DNA of 64,000 nucleotides from Hyphochytrium catenoides (lineage: Eukaryota; Sar; Hyphochytriomycetes; Hyphochytriales; Hyphochytriaceae): the NCBI GenBank assembly GCA_900088475.1, contig FLMG01003022.1, forward strand, positions 44,989-108,988, in the 5' to 3' direction. Made by a program: the position numbers and the translations under genes. The stretch's first letter is position 1. Every line of letters begins with the position of its first letter. Positions 11,801 through 22,100 of the stretch are shown here, one piece after another. Below the pieces are notes generated by a model. The model made no database searches, was not told where the DNA came from, and was given only the letters and a program-made list of their open reading frames with translations.

Positions 11801-14800
11801 TCGTAGCGTGCTGTTGAAGCTATATGCAGTTCATAATCCAGGGAAGCTACAACAGCTACACGACGAACGAGGGTCGAAGGAAGGTGATACACTTCTGAAG
11901 TTTATTATCCGGTGGCAGGCTTCTAACATTCCCTGGCCTACTCTGAGCTTTATGCCGTGTCGTCTGTCTATTGTCCTTGCTTTATATCGGCCCTTCGGCT
12001 GGGTGGCCTCGGCACTATCACTCTAAAGCAAACCTAGTGCCGCAGTAGTATTCATTTTCCTAATCCTTTATGATCCTTATAAGTAACTGCGGCAATACTT
12101 AGAAGAACTTGCGGAAGCTAACTATCTCCTCTATGATTACCTTCCCCCATTCACCATCCTCTTTCGTCATAATGCTCATCCCCTAGGCCTTACGAAGCTC
12201 CTTGTCTCCCACTATGCGGAGCTTGGTCTCTTCGGCGAAGATGAAGTTCAGCTGTCCTCTATTTCGAGTCTCAAAGAAGCTAACCCGATGGATCTCATGG
12301 AGTCAACAGTGGACTTCAATGTAGAGGTGGGGCAAAGCTATTGTCTCGTCCTCCTCTGGGTTTGCGCTATTCGTGACGCCGTTCTTATCTATGCGCGCAA
12401 AGCACTCATGCAATCACCCGGGAGTCTTCAAACTTTCACTTTTTCCTTCCGCTGGGTCCTTTATTTCAGACTCTGTCGTCCATGTACTATTACAGGTGAA
12501 GCCATTGGGCCTCCACCCGCGGCTAGGCGTCATGATAGGAGTGTCACAAGACGTCTATTCTCCCGTCAGATCCCTACATCTGCAGCCCTCCCCATCACCT
12601 GCTCCAGTTTATGAGCTTTTGACAGAGACTCAACCTGTCTTTCAGGGCGTACTCAGAGTTCTTCTTTCTGCGGGGCGAAAAGACTGGGCCAAGGAGATAG
12701 GTAAAGGCCATGGGCCCATTCCCTGCGTCCTGCCCTTACCCTCAGAGGCTCAGAGCATGCTATTCGATTTTAATCGCTGGGCAAATGCTGCATTGTGCTC
12801 TTACACCTTTATTCTCCGTGTCCTTTAGAGAGCCACCCCTCTTCACTAGGTGTTACTGCTCTTCCATCAGCCTTTCTGTGCTTTTTATATTCGAGACTGC
12901 ATGTAATCAACGCCTCGCCTGCCACCCTTCCCTCGTGTCTCTTACGTACATTACTCTACAGCTCAAAGTATATCGTTCCTGCCATACTTCTCTGCTTGTC
13001 TGGAGCTGCTGCTTCACTCCGCACTGGAGGAGGCCTACACGATAAGAAGAGCGAGGGAGAAAGCCCAACAATCTGATCGTTCAACTCCCTCTTCTTCGTC
13101 TCCCGCCATACCACCACTATTTTCACAGAACGTGGAACCTCGAGATCCTACCGATCTCTTAGTTGATGTAAGGCTTGTGACCTTACTTGGCAATGGACTT
13201 TGCTCCTCTGCTCCGTTCTCCACTTTGCTGCCGCCACTGTAGACTAGGGCTGAGGATTGTCGTTCTTCCTTGCGCAGCAACTCATCCCTTAGCAGTTGAA
13301 GACTTTTTAGGACTTTACCTTAGCGACAGGGGCTCTCCACCAAACAGCGTTATGATTGACACCTTCCTATTTTTACCTCCAAACTGTCAGGTTCTGGACC
13401 TCTGTCGGTCGTTTCCGAGCTACCCTCACATTGTAGCTTCTACTGCTAGAAAGACAGAGGCCAACCGTTGGCCTCATTTGTTTCCACTCGCGGGCGAGCC
13501 GCGACGTCTGTTTGAGCAATGCCTTAGTATGCAGCAGCTGCAGACAGCCTCGCTCTTCCTTGTGCTCATCAGTGATGTGGAGGAGATGAGCAAAGAGAGG
13601 GTCAGTAGGACCTTCTAGTCCATCCCCAACTTTCTCTTCTAACTAACCTTGCTTGCCGGAAACTGCTTTCCCATATCTTAGCTCTGACTTTTGGGCTTTT
13701 GTCTTTGCCTTACGCGTGTCCTTCCTCATCTATCAGAGGAGTTTCCAAGGACTGTTTGGACCTGACGCCCCGGATGGCGAATGGAAGCTAGGAGCTAAAT
13801 GTGCGGAAAAGCTATTAGAAACGGCTCTGTTAAAGGTTGTGAACACCTCTACCCTGCCGATCCCCCAGCTCCTAGGGTAGCCCCTTCGATAGCTTGGATA
13901 GAGCTATCAACTTTTGTCGCGGATGCTATTTCCTCTGCTTGAACCCTTCCATGTATCTCCATCATCTCCCTTAACGCTGGCTCTATCTCTTTACGATTAT
14001 AGGCGGATTACGAGCTTGCTCGAAGCATCGTAGTCTTCTCCCATCGTTTCAGGGACACCGACGTCCGGGCTTCCTCTACCGAAGGGATGCCAGGCTCTCT
14101 TCTAGGTAATAGATAACAGTTTACAAATTATTCCCAGCGACCCGCTATCCTTCCGCTCTGGTGCTAATTTTCCTTGTTTGCATGCTTTCGTGCAGGAGAA
14201 ATTGGCTTATCAGATAGGGTTCAGGAGCTGGTAAACAGCTTTGCTGTCCGTCTGCTAGGAGCTTATAAGCTATCGGAGCTCTTGAGATTTCTGGAGACTA
14301 TGAAAGTTCCCCTCCCACCAACCTCTTCTTCACCTTCTCTCCCTGTCCCATTTGACCGCGCCTTTGCCACTAAGGCAATAGAGAGCAACTTTGGCTTTAA
14401 AGCCAGCGGTGAGGTGACACTGAAATCTGACAAGGAATACCAGCTGAAAAGGCAGAAGGCAGAGTATGTACTCTTCCTTTTCCGCGTTCTCTTATGCTTC
14501 TTGACATCAACCTTCCTTTCTGCCCTGACGAACCGAGCTCCAAAGCCAGCAGCATCCTTCCTCCCGGATACTACTAGTTCAGTCGACATTTTCATTGTCT
14601 TTTAGAGTGTTCGCCTTTGTGCCATCTCTAGGTCGCAAGGTTTCAATCGAACGGGTCCTCTTTGGCTTCAACTGTTACCAATCTCTTACAAAGTTCATCA
14701 TTGTGTAACGAATCTACGCTCTCACGCACTCATGCATCAACCCATTCTACTTTTTATGCTCGATGCAGTGCCTTGTATCGGATGCTCCAGCAGGGTGGTT

Positions 14801-14871
14801 ATACGCAGTGGGTGTCGTTCCTGCAAACAACACTGATAAAGGTTGACAAGCACAGAGCCAAAGAGGTGTAA
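5837..14871 (+). CDS. RIC1: RIC1-like Rab6 GEF subunit with inserted PDZ and acyl-CoA-binding domains
   Basis: The ATG at 5837 opens the first WD40-like region (GLAFDSKGDYLAICTNDDVR). Exons near 7080-7524 give AVGYERRGLVVWDSSGCRLM, the classic RIC1 signature, and exons near 9373-10332 give FSFSKDGSRIALAG, then HKWRLFGNVAQERDLIVSSL, matching the second propeller. Later exons carry the RIC1 helical domain (VASTARKTEANRWPHLFPLA, EPRRLFEQCLSMQQLQTAS). The end at 14871 follows a QxGxxxW-type segment like the family C-terminus. RIC1 with RGP1 activates Rab6 at the Golgi. Unusual here: a PDZ domain (about 8209-8720) and an ACB domain (about 8719-9500) sit between the two propeller regions. Junctions 7824 (phase 0), 8394/8619 (phase 1), 8769/9016 (phase 2), 9115/9373 (phase 0) and the donor after 9981 (phase 1) keep one frame throughout. 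There are many introns, and some internal exons between 11100 and 13100 are not resolved. A short extra 3' exon after 14871 is possible. Confidence 0.9.
8209..8720 (+). other. PDZ domain encoded inside RIC1
   Basis: This domain is encoded by two exons (to 8394, and from 8619). It shows the carboxylate-binding-loop type motif KGLGLHL. It then has LLGLIHKGDILWSINGK and LGLKLKDVVQFLRHAPSGEL followed by SLRLVL, which are the beta-strand and alpha-B pattern of PDZ domains (GDxILxVNG, LxxVVxxLRxAPxGxxxLxL). The intron 8395-8618 splits the Gly codon of the ING motif in phase 1. PDZ domains usually bind C-terminal peptides; the partner is unknown. A Ser-rich linker (about 7990-8180) separates it from the WD40 part. 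Identification is from motif pattern only. Confidence 0.85.
8456..8472. repeat. (CT)n tract in RIC1 intron
   Basis: A short CT dinucleotide run lies inside the intron that splits the PDZ coding region. It looks like a simple repeat or an extended pyrimidine tract. Confidence 0.6.
8719..9500 (+). other. Acyl-CoA-binding (ACB) domain encoded inside RIC1
   Basis: Three exons (to 8769, 9016-9115, from 9373) encode FDIALFIVSHLGLN, then KLQLYALFKQATSGPCPFDV, RKKWAAWKALGQDL and AKSRYVRLLLSLYG. These match the four helices of the ACBP family. The ligand-contacting residues known from bovine ACBP appear conserved: the Tyr of LYALFKQAT (Tyr28), the Lys of FKQAT (Lys32), the Lys of KKWAAW (Lys54) and the Tyr of SRYVRLL (Tyr73). 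Tyr31 is Phe here. The domain follows the PDZ domain directly and is itself followed by a Ser/Pro-rich linker leading into the second propeller. It would be expected to bind long-chain acyl-CoA. Confidence 0.88.
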
Positions 14872-15230
14872 GAAGGTGACACATTAGCAAGAAGATGGAT
14901 GAAGTTGGCCAGGAGGAGGAAGACGTTTGCAGATCCTCCTTGCGACAGGAGGGCCTAGAGCTTGGACTGAGCCGCAAACAGTTCTCTCTCTGTAAAGAAG
15001 GCAACCCCTGCAGATCCCACTTCCCGTATCCCCTGCCTTATCTCCTGAAATCCAGTCTTCTCTCGAGCCTCTCTCTCCCCTCACTTCCCACAACGCAACA
15101 TACAAGGCGCCGATACCAAAGTTAGGGAGAAACATCTTATCTTATTTCCAACAAAGCCATTCTAGGTAGCTCGTCAACTTTGGCTAGCCCCTAAGTACCT
15201 AACGGTTGGACCCAATCGCCTATTATTACA
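14872..15230. other. Convergent intergenic region, RIC1/RPN3
   Basis: This holds the 3' UTRs of RIC1 and RPN3. Short open frames occur on both strands at 14884-15135 but have no recognisable motif. The plus-strand one (QEEEDVCRSSLRQEG) could be an alternative last exon of RIC1 if the GAG/gtgtaag near 14868 is used as a donor. Confidence 0.45.
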
Positions 15231-18200
15231 TTAGAGCCCCTCCTCATCCATCTCGTCCTCAATCTCCTTGGCGATTTCTTCCTCCGTCTTCTCTCTTTCC
15301 TGCCTTTGCTCAGCAGATTCAAGCTCCTTCTTATAAGCGTCAGGTGGATATTGCATCGCCTGGAGGAAAGGATGAGAAAAGCAAAGAAGAAGATGAGGGT
15401 AAGACTCTGTGATGCATGTGTACAAGAGAGAGGGAGAGGAACGGACCTTGACAGCTTCATTGTGTACATCCAAGCAGAAGGTGATTCTCTTATGGAAGGC
15501 CTGCTGTGGCTCGGTAGTGACGTAGATATCAACAAATTCCTGAAACCAAAGATCCAGATAGCGTAACAAGCAAGAGGGTTAAGCGCTTAGTGACAGTTTG
15601 AAAATCCTTGGCAGGAAGAACGAACCTTTGACTGCATCCATCCCTCATCATGGCTGATTACGGCGTCAATAACTCCGTCCTTGATCGCCTATTGGGCGTA
15701 GTAAGAGTAAGACAATTAAATATGCGAAAGCGTTGTCAAAATCCAAGATAGTGGAAAGCAAAGAAGCAGACGCTAGAACAGCAGACTAAGGAAAGAAGGC
15801 GCTTCATCCATCATGAACGATTTTCAAGGCTCAACCGCGAAAGCTTAGATAGATGAATCCCGTGAGTAGGGATACTACCTTCGCGCAGACATACTCGGCG
15901 TTCTGGGCAGTGTCCAGGCCTAGCTTAGTGCATATATCCTGGTGAAGGCGAATACGGAGTCACCCGACGCAATATGGCAAATGGAGGTTAAAACGTGAGC
16001 CAGAGAACGGAGTGACAGAAAGTTAGAGCGCAACAAGCGGCGCAAAGAGTGCAACATTATGGTGCACGCACACCAGAGAGTTAGCGCAGTGCTCAAGCCA
16101 GATAGTAGCCAAAGGATTATCGCGCAAACCTGGAAAGATATCCTTGAGTACGAAGTGTTGATCTTCCTGAGGCCAGTTTTGATCACATTATGCCTCAGTC
16201 GCAAAATAAGAGAAAAGTTCTTGTCTTTCCTAAACTCTGCCTCGTGGCGCTGAAGAACTTGATTGAAGTCAGGGAGACTGCCAACACGTACAGCCTGGGG
16301 TCGCAGACAGTTAGGGATCAGAAAGCGGCACCCCAGAACGTCTCTTGAAGGGCTAGGCTGTGGCCAGCGCTACCCACGGTACTTTTCGAACATATGGCTG
16401 CTCTTCATACGGATAGGGGTTGTCTGCTCTGGCCAAGTCTCCTCCCTTCCTGTTCCTCGCTCACTCACTAAGAACTTAACCTCTCTAGTCGACCCAGCTT
16501 ACCTGAGTGAGTTCTTGATATGCCAATATGTGCTTCTTCAAATCTGTCTGATAGAATATTGAGCGTTCTGGGATCTCTCCCATGAGAAGCTGCACAATGA
16601 TTGCTAGCTTCTGGACCTATAGACCAGACAACGTCGATATTTAAAATCAGTGACCAAACCTCCACCGGCTACGGCGCCAAGAAGCTAGGTGGGTGGAACA
16701 AAGAGGATTATTTCAGGTAGGAGAGAGGAGAGAGAAGACACCAAGAATGGTGGGCCGAGAAGGGCAGCGGAGAAGCACGAAGTCTTCCTTACGGCAATAC
16801 GAAAGCCCAGGGCGGTGTTTTGTGGAGCCTTGCGGATGGATTGCGTGAGCTTGGTAAATGCCTCGGAGTAGTCCAGCTGAACAGCCTGAATGCGACCTAT
16901 CAGAGTGTATGAGGAAAAGGTTAGAGGCCGCCCGGCCAAATAGATGCTACCAAGAACAATATAGGGAGTCTAAAAAGCCAGACGGAAGGCAGGTGCAGAG
17001 GTCGAACCCACTACCAGAAACAAGATAGGAGAGTTAGCAGTTCTCACCAACATAGTAGAGATATCGGACAAATTGGTTGTTTGAGACAGACTCTGGAAAG
17101 TTCGTCTTAGAGAGGAGCTTGTAGGCCTGATCCACTAAATTGTACTGCAGATAGTTACGGAGCAGGAGGTTCACTAAAGTCGCCTGCCAATGAGCGGAGA
17201 AGAACAATGTGGTACGGGGCAAGAAAAGGTTAGGAAAGTCAGCTTCAATTTGAATCAATGGTGTCATTAGTCCTTCACCTGTCCGAACTCGTCATGACGC
17301 AAACAGGCCGTACGGTGGGCGCCGAGTAATAGGCTGAAATAGGAGATCGAGGAATGACGGGACGTCCAGAGAGAGCAGGTAAGTCGGGAAACTAAGCTAC
17401 TAACAGAGGAGCCCACGAACATCAAGCGAAATAAAAAGGGAGACATTGCCGAAAGTGCATAACCTTTCAGGACGACAAGAGGCAGTTGGGCACGTACGCC
17501 TAGAGGGGGTAGGCAGAAAAGCTTGACCATACCTCCTGATCTCGTGAGCTTTGCCTTGCCGCTCCATCAACAAAGAGTACAAAGAGTACGCACGCGCGGA
17601 GAATACGTCCAGGCTCCGTCTGTTTAGCGCTGTAGCACGGTTGATGAGGGAGACAGCTGCTGCAGTTGCCTAATGAGTGCAGTTAGTTAGGCGTGTGAAT
17701 GAGAAGAGATTGCGGATGAGAAGCGACAGGCGTATGAGGAAAGACAGTAGAGAAATGGCCAGGGCGCTTTACAGGGTTCAGGGAGTGCGTGGGACAAATC
17801 CATACCTGCGTGCCCGAACCAGCTCCGACCAATTTGGTCAGAATAACAAAATGTAGATAGATTTCAACCTCGGGCAAAAAGATCGTAGGCTTCTTTTCCT
17901 CTCCGTCTGTAGCTGGTGCGGGACCATCACTATCTACTTCCATTGCCTGTACAGGAGGATCCTGCAGGGCAGAGACGAAGCGCAGAAGTTCTTGCTTCTG
18001 GGGATTGCTATCTTCAACATAGAGCTCAACAGCCTTCTTCAACGTGGCCTTAGTCACGTGCTTCCGCACCCTAGTGGTAAGTCTTAGCACGCGACTGATC
18101 TTCGTGAGGTCCTTCTGGGCTGTGCTCTTTTCTAACAGAGAGATATTCTTCTTCAAATCTGCGAGGCGAGGTAAGAAAGGCAAATGTTTAGTCCTGGAGG

Positions 18201-18355
18201 CTGTTATTCTGGCACCAAATCAAGTGCGACGAGAGACCTCTCCATGGATCAATGGTTTCGGGCTTGGTTTCCGCTGGTGCATCCTGCTTCACAGCTTTTA
18301 CCTCCTCCTTTTCAGAGGGCTTTTTGTCTTGCTTTGAAGTCTGCTCTTTCGCCAT
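15231..18355 (-). CDS. PSMD3: 26S proteasome regulatory subunit RPN3 (PSMD3)
   Basis: The start at 18355 reads [18 protein letters not shown], a charged low-complexity N-terminus as in other RPN3 proteins. The next exon gives [20 protein letters not shown] and [14 protein letters not shown]. Further exons give [20 protein letters not shown] (about 17100-17175), [20 protein letters not shown] (about 16830-16900) and [13 protein letters not shown] (about 16560-16600), the conserved TPR/PCI core. The C-terminal exon reads [18 protein letters not shown], then [20 protein letters not shown] and TAA. RPN3 is a PCI-domain scaffold of the proteasome lid that contacts RPN7 and RPN15/SEM1. There are about ten introns. 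An in-frame upstream ATG at about 18376 would add seven residues. The gene is divergent from CSTF3 and convergent with RIC1. Confidence 0.93.
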
Positions 18356-19130
18356 GGCCCCTCTCTCCTCACACAACGTAGAGATAAAGCAACACTTTTT
18401 TCAAGTGCCACTGTAATAAGGGCTTCACACTCTCCTCAACCTAAAAAGAGCCTCTCTGACGGACTAAAAGGAGTGATAGAGTCAAATCTCTGCGACTGAT
18501 TTTCAGATTCTATCGCCGATGCTCTGAAGATCTGAACAGTGCAGATGCAGAGATGATGAGCTTCGTGTTGTCTGGAAAAGCTTTTCTGTCTTTTCCGTGG
18601 ACTTCGCAAGATACCAACCGCTAACCCGGATTACCTACCCGTAAACCATGGATAGCACAATGTATTGCCTTCATTCCGACCCGAGATTATTATCCAAACC
18701 CGAAACCCAAATTGCTGTGACTGTTTGTCCATCATCAGAGCGCAGAGTTTGCGGCTAATCAGGAATACCTAAAGTCGTCATTCTGAATGAAAGGCAATGT
18801 GGGATACAGTATAGTGTACGACGTGTACAACTACAGCTCGTCTTTCTCTCTTCACCTCTCAACAATCCATTGATCTGCGTGTTGAGCGCGATGATGGTCG
18901 GCGAGAGAGCTTCATGATTCCTATGAATATCTTCACTCCCCATCGATCAGACCATCAGAAGCACTCATGCGACGCCGTCGGAGATGAAAGGTTTGCCTGC
19001 CTATAAAGCTGCAAGAGAGCCCGGAAGAAGGCTAGTCAGCTAGATTGCTGCTCTACCCTTGTTGTCTTGTTGCGCTTCGGGAGAGAAGCTGGAGTGAGAG
19101 TCGAGACGTCGAGTGTCTGGGAGACTAAGG
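18356..19130. promoter_or_regulatory. Bidirectional upstream region, RPN3/CSTF3
   Basis: About 775 bp separate the two divergent start codons, so both promoters should be here. A TATAAA sequence at 19002-19007 lies 124 bp before the CSTF3 ATG and could be a TATA box; this is inference from one motif. No conserved gene is seen in the interval. Confidence 0.4.
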
Positions 19131-22100
19131 ATGGCGGACTTCAACTTGGTGGTTGCGGACTCGGAGAGCTCGGAGGAGGATGAGCCAATGCCTTCGGTTA
19201 TATCTTCAATAGCCTCTGTAAAAAAGGGTGATGATGTCAGTTACCTTTCATATGTCTTGATGATGCTTCCGCCTGCCTTACTCTGACAAATATCTGCAAT
19301 CAAGAAGCAGGAAGCGGCACCTGTAGAGACCGAGCCGACGAAAGCTGCCGATTCAGAACAACAGCAGGAAAGAGAAAAAGAGGACTCCGGCGTCGATGAG
19401 GCTAGCTCACACCCAGAAAATGGGAATCATGGGGCGAAAAGCGCTCCTTCTGCCGCTGAGGAGCTCACTAACGTAAAGACTGAGGAGCAGCAACAGCAAG
19501 AACCTAAACGGGCAGTCCCCTCTAATGCGCCGACACCCCACGAAGTGCAGGTGGCGCCTCAATCTGAGGCTGCGGTAAGTTAGAAATAAGGTTTTATGAA
19601 GATTTTCTGGTCGCCCCCTTCAATAACCCACTGGGCTGATTCTTATGGTGCTGGACTTTCCCCTTCACCTTCAATCCGAGCTCTGTCCTCTGTCAACATA
19701 ATCTTGCCTCTCCTTTCTGTCTGATCTTGTAGCATCATGGCTTATTCGTTGCCTCCTTCCACAGAGCGACGTAGTGACTGCACAGTCAGCGTTGGACTTA
19801 CCGGTCAGCAAAGAAGATGAGAGAAAAGTTCCCTTCAAGGAGCTGCTCGGTAGGATAAATGTAAGTAGTCGACCGCGCATCTCAGCTCTGGGCAGCTGAC
19901 CCTCAATCTGGCTTATCCTTCCTCTTTTAACTACTCTGCTCCTGTATGCGAACTCCTGGGATTCCCTCAATAAGAGGAGCCAACTGTCTCAAAGGATGCA
20001 GAAAGCAGTCCAGCGTCTGGAGGAGGCTGAGTGGGATATTGAGCCGTGGAATGTTCTTGTGCAAGACGCCCAGTCGTGCAAAATTGACCTCGCGCGGCCC
20101 ATATATAACGCATTGCTTGCCAAGTATCCGACCGCGGTAAGGAATGAGTTTCAGGTTGATAGGGCAATATGGCGCGATCGGGAAGAAAAGCGAGGCCCAA
20201 GCAGCTGTTGGTGGCGGTAGCGTTTGAGGCAATACCATAGCAGTTCGGACGCTCTCTGAACCTTGGGAAGAGAAAACTAGACTCTATCGGGAGACCACAG
20301 GCTGAAGACGCCGCTCGTGATCCCGCACCGCTTTATATTGCTCTCGTAACTCTCTCCACCGAATATTCTTCCATGACTGTGTAGGGTCGTCATTGGAAGC
20401 TCTATGCTGAGCACGAGCTTCGAGCCCAGAATATCCAGCAAGTGCGGGAGATCCTTAACCGGTCGCTTCTGTCTTGTCCCAATCTGGACCTCTGGCGGTT
20501 CTATCTCACAGTCACAAAAATGACAAAGGTAACGTCATTAACTCTGCTCAGCCTTGAAAGACAGAAAATCCCCTTTCTTGACCTCCGTACCTCTCTCCCA
20601 TTAAGCTTGACAGTGTAGACAAAGAAGACCAGCAGGCCATAAAGGATGGGAGGGATGAGATGATCCGCTCATATGACTTTGCTCTGGCCAATGTGGGCAC
20701 AGCCCTAGGATCGAATGTCATCTGGCAGGAATATATTGCGTTTGTCAAAGAGGATATGGTATGCTGAAGTGCTGTAGTACGAAACTGGCACAGTCTTGCT
20801 CTTCCCTGCAGACAGCATTGCGTAGAATGTCAATTTATTGCTCTGAGGCCCTCCTTCCTTGGGTCGTCTGTTATCATCTAGGACTCCATTTTATCTCTTC
20901 ACTATCTCACAACAGCTGTCTTCTATCTCTGACATATAGCAAGAGCGTGGCTTTTATGCACTTCGTAAGATTTATCAGCGTTGCCTTTCGACCCCCATGC
21001 ACAACATGGATAGCCTGTGGAGAGAGTACGAAGCCTTTGAGAAGTCCATCCCTAACAACGAGCATCTTGTATGTACAGTCGACCAATCTCCTACTTTCTC
21101 TGTTAATGTGTCATCTGCTATTTGCTGTAAGTTGACCTTAGCCTGATAGTTTTTGACACATTTCTTATTTTATGGTCAATGTCCTCTTGATAATAGCTGT
21201 GAATAGTCGGCAGAATGACCTTGAATCGATCTGATCTTTTTCTCCTTGGACAGGCCCCAAAACTCTTAAAGGAGATGCGTCAGCGCTTTGAGTCAATGCG
21301 GGCGGTCTATAGGGAAAGAAAGGCGCTCTGGGAGCCTCTTCAAACGAACACCTTGCCCAAAAAGCTTGGTAGAGGAAAGAAAGATAGAGAACAGGTGAAC
21401 CGTCCTATGTCACTAGCAAAATCCAACGACTTTCCTTCCATCGTGGCACTACTCGTGGTCTATCGTGTCAACTCCGGAACATTCCCTGTCTCTTACTCTT
21501 ACTACTCTTATCGGCGCCCGGACCCTAAGACTTCAAGGCAAAAAGACTGCCTTCTGCCAAAAGTATCACTTCTCTGTATCTCTTACTTTAAAGCCACCAC
21601 TTTGCTTAGTCTGGTCCGCGTAGCTCCATCCTGGCGATATGTCTTTTATCATTGTCTTTAGAGTAACCTTCAATGCTGCTCTGCAACTGCTTGCTGCTCC
21701 CTAGCTCCAACAATGGCTGCGCTTGATTGCGTATGAGCTTTCAAATCCAGAGCGTCTGGACCCAGTGGCTATGCGTACTCGTCTTCGCTTCACATTTAAG
21801 AGTTGCCTGACCGCTCTTAGATTCTACCCCGAGATCTGGTGGGTTTGCTGACCTTTCATTGTTACTGGGGCTCCCAAGAATATCTCTTCTGTTTACTTCA
21901 CGTCGAATAGCGAACCGTTGCTTGCACTTCTGATTGTTGCATCACTTTACGTTTACCTGGTGTTGTTGTCCCAATCATAGTCTATTTCATATTGGCTCAA
22001 ACCCCCTTGATTGTTCCCGTCAGGGTTCGCTATGCTCAGTGGGAGCTCTCCAAAGTCGATGTGGAATCCGCTACTACTGTCTATCAAGCCGCTCTTGAGG

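Noticed and set aside
16985..17025. A B-box-like sequence (GGTTCGACCTC on the minus strand) suggesting a tRNA
   Set aside because: The flanking bases cannot pair as a T-stem and no acceptor stem or A-box is present; it lies in an RPN3 intron.
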